8,067 bases of DNA from Acidobacteriota bacterium. GTDB taxonomy: Bacteria > Acidobacteriota > Terriglobia > Acidiferrales > UBA7541. Of this stretch, positions 5,299 through 8,067 are shown piece by piece. How positions within the stretch are numbered: position 1 is the stretch's first letter; each line of letters starts with the position of its first letter. A model generated the notes under the pieces. It was given only the letters and a program-made list of their open reading frames with translations, was not told where the DNA came from and ran no database searches. The translations under genes were made by a program, and so were the position numbers. The stretch spans positions 3,970 to 12,036 of the forward strand of contig PKXT01000147.1 of assembly GCA_003133505.1 (NCBI GenBank), written 5' to 3'.

Positions 5299-6345
5299 GT
5301 GAGGAGCATGAGGAACGGATACAGTTTGCGGTCGGTGTTCAGTCTTTTTTCCTCCGATTTGGCCATTGATCTGGGGACGGCGAACACACTTGTATATGCA
5401 CGGGGCAAGGGGATCGTGGTGAACGAACCCTCCATCGTGGCGATTAACAAGAATACATCCGACGTGATAGCAGTCGGCCGGGAAGCCAAAGAGATGCTGG
5501 GGCGGACACCGGGAAATGTAATGGCGATTAAACCTATGAAGGACGGAGTGATCGCCGATTTCAAAGTGACAGAACGGATGCTGACGTATTTTATTCAGAA
5601 AGCGCATAACCGGCGGGTGCTGGTGCATCCGCGAATCGTGATTGGGGTGCCCAGCGAAATCACCCCGGTGGAAAAACGCGCGGTGGAGGATTCAGCATAT
5701 CGAGCACGGGCCAGCGAAGTTTATCTGGTGGAGCAGGCCATGGCGGCGGCCATTGGCGCGGGCCTGCCCATCGAAGAACCTTCGGGAAACATGGTGGTGG
5801 ATATTGGCGGAGGGACTACCGATATTGCGGTGATCTCCATGAGTGGAATCGTCTATTCGCGATCAGTGCGGGTTGCCGGAAACGAGATGGACGAAGCTGT
5901 GATGCATTACTTGAAACGCAAATACAACCTGCTGGTGGGTGAGCGCACCGCCGAACAAATCAAGATTAATATCGGATCGGCCTATCCGCTGGAAAAGCCG
6001 ATCACCATGGAAGTGAAGGGCCGCAATCTGATTGAGGGCGTGCCCCGTACGATCACCATAGATGATTCCGAAATCCGCGAGGCGCTCTCCGAATGCGTGG
6101 CCACCATCGTCAACGCTATTCGCGTGGCGTTGGAGCGCACCCCACCGGAGCTTTCCGCGGATATCAGCGACCGCGGCATCGTGCTCACCGGCGGCGGCGC
6201 GCTCATCAAGAATCTCGACAAGCGCATTCGCGAGGAAACCGGGCTGCCAGTTTCGATCGCTGACGATCCACTGGCATCGGTCGTACTGGGGACAGGAAAA
6301 ATGCTAAGCGATTTCAAGTTGCTGCGACAGGTATCTCTGGAATAG
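5299..6345 (+). CDS. mreB: Rod shape-determining protein MreB (bacterial actin)
   Basis: MreB is an actin-like ATPase that forms membrane-bound double filaments and guides the peptidoglycan elongation machinery in rod-shaped cells. At 348 residues it has normal length. ATPase motifs are phosphate 1 IDLGTANT (23-30), phosphate 2 VDIGGGTTDIAV (167-178) and the adenosine motif GIVLTGGGALI (293-303). GRTPGNVMAIKPMKDGVIADF (68-88 overall) and MAAAIGAGLP (148-157) are also typical. The N-terminus carries an amphipathic stretch (SLRSVFSLFSSD, 9-20) suited to membrane binding. The start is uncertain. GTG at 5299 has only AGAAG before it, while ATG at 5308 would drop three residues and has GAGGAG at 5301-5306, unusually close. 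Both give a full protein. It is the first gene of mreBCD and follows a long structured leader. Confidence 0.96.
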   Translation: MRSMRNGYSLRSVFSLFSSDLAIDLGTANTLVYARGKGIVVNEPSIVAINKNTSDVIAVGREAKEMLGRTPGNVMAIKPMKDGVIADFKVTERMLTYFIQKAHNRRVLVHPRIVIGVPSEITPVEKRAVEDSAYRARASEVYLVEQAMAAAIGAGLPIEEPSGNMVVDIGGGTTDIAVISMSGIVYSRSVRVAGNEMDEAVMHYLKRKYNLLVGERTAEQIKINIGSAYPLEKPITMEVKGRNLIEGVPRTITIDDSEIREALSECVATIVNAIRVALERTPPELSADISDRGIVLTGGGALIKNLDKRIREETGLPVSIADDPLASVVLGTGKMLSDFKLLRQVSLE

Positions 6346-6357
6346 CAATACCGCCAA

Positions 6358-6384
6358 AGCGAAGGACACGAGAGATTCTTCGTT
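6358..6384 (+). repeat. Intercistronic hairpin between mreB and mreC
   Basis: AGCGAAG (6358-6364) can pair with CTTCGTT (6378-6384), seven pairs including one G-U, with a 13-base loop. It lies 13 bases after the mreB stop and has no T run behind it. It might tune mRNA stability or mreC translation rather than end transcription. Confidence 0.35.
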
Positions 6385-6419
6385 CGGCGCTCTGCGATTT
6401 ATAAGCCGTTTGCACATAC

Positions 6420-7457
6420 ATGCTGGAAATTTCGTCGCGTCGCCCTCGACCCACCCTACTACTGGTTGGCGTCCTGCTCATCCAAATCCTGCTGCTGGCT
6501 TTCCAGATAAAACGGGGACGGGATGTTCGGCTGATACGGGTCTGGTCTGTGGAGGCAATGACGCCGCTGCAACGAACAGGAACCTGGTTTGGCTCGACGC
6601 TCCATAGCGGATGGAAGGGCTATGTGGACCTGCGGCGCGCTCGAGCCGAAAATGACGCCCTGCGCCAAGAATTGGCCCGCCTGCAACTCAGAAACTACCA
6701 ACTGGAAAGCACCGCACAAGAACTGAGCCGCCTGCAAGAACTGCTGAATTTTCGCGAGGCCAATTCGAGCGTGCCCATGCTGGCGGCAGAGGTGATTGGC
6801 GCGAACGCGGACTCGAGCGGCCAAACCCTTTACATTAACCGCGGACAGGGAGACGGGCTCCGGCGGGACATGGGTGTGATCACTCCGGCTGGAGTGGTGG
6901 GAAAAATTCTGGAGGTTTTCCCGGGCACGTCGCAAGTGCTGCTTATAAGTGATCGCGATAGCGGAGTGGGCGCGATGCTGGCCCCTTCCCGAACGCACGG
7001 TGTGGCGAAGGGGACGGGCAACTCATTGCTGCGCATGGACTACGTGGTGAATGACGAGAAGGTTACTTTGGGCGAAGCCATCGTTACCTCCGGCGACGAC
7101 CGCATATTCCCCAAAGACTTACCTGTGGGTACGGCCGCGGGAGCCCAACAGGGCAACCCGTTTCAGACGATTCTCGTAAAGCCCGCAGTGCGCCTGGACC
7201 GGCTGGAAGAAGTGATTGTTCTGCTAACCACAACCGAATTTCAGCCCGCTGTTGCGGGTGACGTTGCGATCAAAGCGCATTCACCCGTAGCCGCCATACC
7301 AATTGGGCCTGCCCCGAGTATTCCAGCGAACAGTTTGGGTGGGAACCCTCCCGGCAATCCGGGCAAAAGACCCGCTACGGCGACGACCGCGCCCGGGGAT
7401 CAGAAACCAATTACGAAGCAGACTGCGCCAAATCCATCGGCGGCCAAGCCTCAATGA
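6420..7457 (+). CDS. mreC: Rod shape-determining protein MreC
   Basis: MreC is the bitopic scaffold of the elongasome. It spans the inner membrane, self-assembles in the periplasm, and in the known system contacts and activates the PBP2-RodA synthase. Of the 345 residues, 1-11 are a basic cytoplasmic tail, about 12-30 form the membrane helix, about 70-112 form a heptad-rich coiled coil (RARAENDALRQELARLQL region), and about 120-272 form the double beta-barrel domain (AAEVIGANADSSGQTLYINRG, then SGVGAMLAPSRTHGVAKG). Residues 286-345 are a low-complexity tail rich in Pro, Ala, Gly and Thr. The ATG at 6420 is the first possible start, because an in-frame TAA lies at 6402-6404. No Shine-Dalgarno is visible, so translation may depend on coupling or on a leader-independent mode. 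The stop overlaps the mreD start. Confidence 0.95.
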   Translation: MLEISSRRPRPTLLLVGVLLIQILLLAFQIKRGRDVRLIRVWSVEAMTPLQRTGTWFGSTLHSGWKGYVDLRRARAENDALRQELARLQLRNYQLESTAQELSRLQELLNFREANSSVPMLAAEVIGANADSSGQTLYINRGQGDGLRRDMGVITPAGVVGKILEVFPGTSQVLLISDRDSGVGAMLAPSRTHGVAKGTGNSLLRMDYVVNDEKVTLGEAIVTSGDDRIFPKDLPVGTAAGAQQGNPFQTILVKPAVRLDRLEEVIVLLTTTEFQPAVAGDVAIKAHSPVAAIPIGPAPSIPANSLGGNPPGNPGKRPATATTAPGDQKPITKQTAPNPSAAKPQ

Positions 7458-7990
7458 GGGCGACGACGGCCATCGGACTGGGCATGCGAGGCGATGCCCG
7501 CACTGAGGTCTATCGCTACAGGCCCGTATTTGTTGTGACAACTGTGTTGGCGGCCTTGCTACTCCAGGCATCTTTGGGACGGCTGGGCCCGCGAGCTGGA
7601 TACGTCGAATTGCCGCTTCTCGTCACCATGTATTTTGGACTGAGCCGCCGAAATGCCTCGAGCGGTCTCTTACTCGGCATGTTTATTGGACTTTTGCAGG
7701 ACGGCATCAGCCGCGGGCCCATCGGTCTCTTCGGCATTGCAAAAACAGTGGTGGGATTTGTCAGCTCCAACGTGGGAGCACGGATTGACGTGGAGCATCC
7801 CATCAGCCGTCTGGTGCTGGGTTTCTTTTTCTATTACCTGCACCAAGCGACGCTGGCGCTCACCGAACGGGCGATGCTGGGCCAGCATGCGGAGCTTTGG
7901 AACCATCGCGTGTTTATTGGGGCTCTTATTAATGCGACCCTTGCTCCGCTACTGTTCCCTTTGCTTGATCGTTTCCGAAAACGCGAATAA
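7454..7990 (+). CDS. mreD: Rod shape-determining protein MreD
   Basis: MreD is the small multi-pass membrane member of the Mre complex and associates with MreC. The 178-residue product has hydrophobic segments at about 24-41, 51-63, 69-83, 90-106, 118-135 and 153-171. It contains the family signature GLLQDGISRGPIGLFGIAKT (79-98), with the conserved Gly-Leu-Leu-Gln-Asp and Gly-Pro-x-Gly. The ATG sits inside ATGA at 7454-7457, so it overlaps the mreC stop and is probably translated by termination-reinitiation. An in-frame ATG at 7484 (residue 11) would remove a polar N-terminal stretch without harming the first helix. The first start is preferred because of the overlap. In many bacteria the next genes are mrdA (PBP2) and rodA, which would lie beyond this window. 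Confidence 0.93.
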   Translation: MRATTAIGLGMRGDARTEVYRYRPVFVVTTVLAALLLQASLGRLGPRAGYVELPLLVTMYFGLSRRNASSGLLLGMFIGLLQDGISRGPIGLFGIAKTVVGFVSSNVGARIDVEHPISRLVLGFFFYYLHQATLALTERAMLGQHAELWNHRVFIGALINATLAPLLFPLLDRFRKRE

Positions 7991-8067
7991 GCGCCGAAAC
8001 GTACCCTTCTGAGTCCCAGTTCGCGAAGCTGTTTGTACGGGTGTCTTACTACTCGGAGCATAATATA

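Noticed and set aside
5164..5628. Minus-strand open frame of 154 codons across the mreB leader and start
   Set aside because: It is antisense to the MreB N-terminus, and the product is rich in His, Arg and Pro with no recognisable motif.
8041..8067. Possible start of the next gene (GTG at 8041, encoding a frame open to the window end)
   Set aside because: A PBP2 (mrdA) gene would be expected after mreD, but nine codons without a clear SD or recognisable motif are too little to call. Bases 7991-8067 are best left as intergenic.
1..8067. Search for CRISPR arrays, insertion sequences, tRNA/rRNA genes and phage or defence genes
   Set aside because: I saw no regularly spaced repeats, transposase motifs, terminal inverted repeats, cloverleaf-like tRNA or other accessory signatures. 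The window is conserved core genome apart from the small unknown gene.

Overview
The window looks like an ordinary chromosomal segment of a free-living Gram-negative-type bacterium with fairly GC-rich DNA. The best guess is Acidobacteriota (Terriglobia/Koribacter-like). That guess rests on three things: the style of the truncated MFS carrier at the left edge, a short animal-type transketolase, and a PpiD-like envelope foldase next to mreBCD. It comes from remembered sequence character, not from a search, so treat the phylum as moderately likely only.

Layout, left to right. Bases 1-291 are the last two helices of an MFS transporter that begins outside the window. After a 239-base gap comes a complete transketolase gene (531-2402), then a possible weak terminator and a small 91-residue beta-rich protein of unknown function (2522-2797). 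A large membrane-anchored parvulin-type peptidyl-prolyl isomerase (2914-4836) lies on the minus strand, convergent with the small gene. A 462-base divergent intergenic region (4837-5298) carries a TATAAT element facing the isomerase and a good sigma70-type promoter facing right. On the right are mreB, mreC and mreD, with mreC and mreD overlapping by ATGA. The last 77 bases hold no gene that can be supported.

How the genes fit together. MreB (cytoplasmic actin-like filaments), MreC (periplasmic scaffold) and MreD (multi-pass membrane protein) are the core of the elongasome that directs side-wall peptidoglycan synthesis. The divergent PpiD/SurA-like protein helps newly exported proteins fold, so this half of the window is about building the envelope. 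Transketolase belongs to the non-oxidative pentose phosphate pathway and has no evident functional link to its neighbours.

No mobile element, CRISPR array, RNA gene, toxin-antitoxin or defence module is visible, and I see no convincing novel multi-gene system. The most interesting non-coding signal is the roughly 190-base mreB leader. It holds several perfect inverted repeats, a pair of mutually exclusive helices, a 12-base palindrome and a 10-codon open frame with an SD-like sequence. It could be a post-transcriptional control region for the cell-shape operon. The small beta-sandwich-like protein at 2522-2797 is the most interesting coding unknown.
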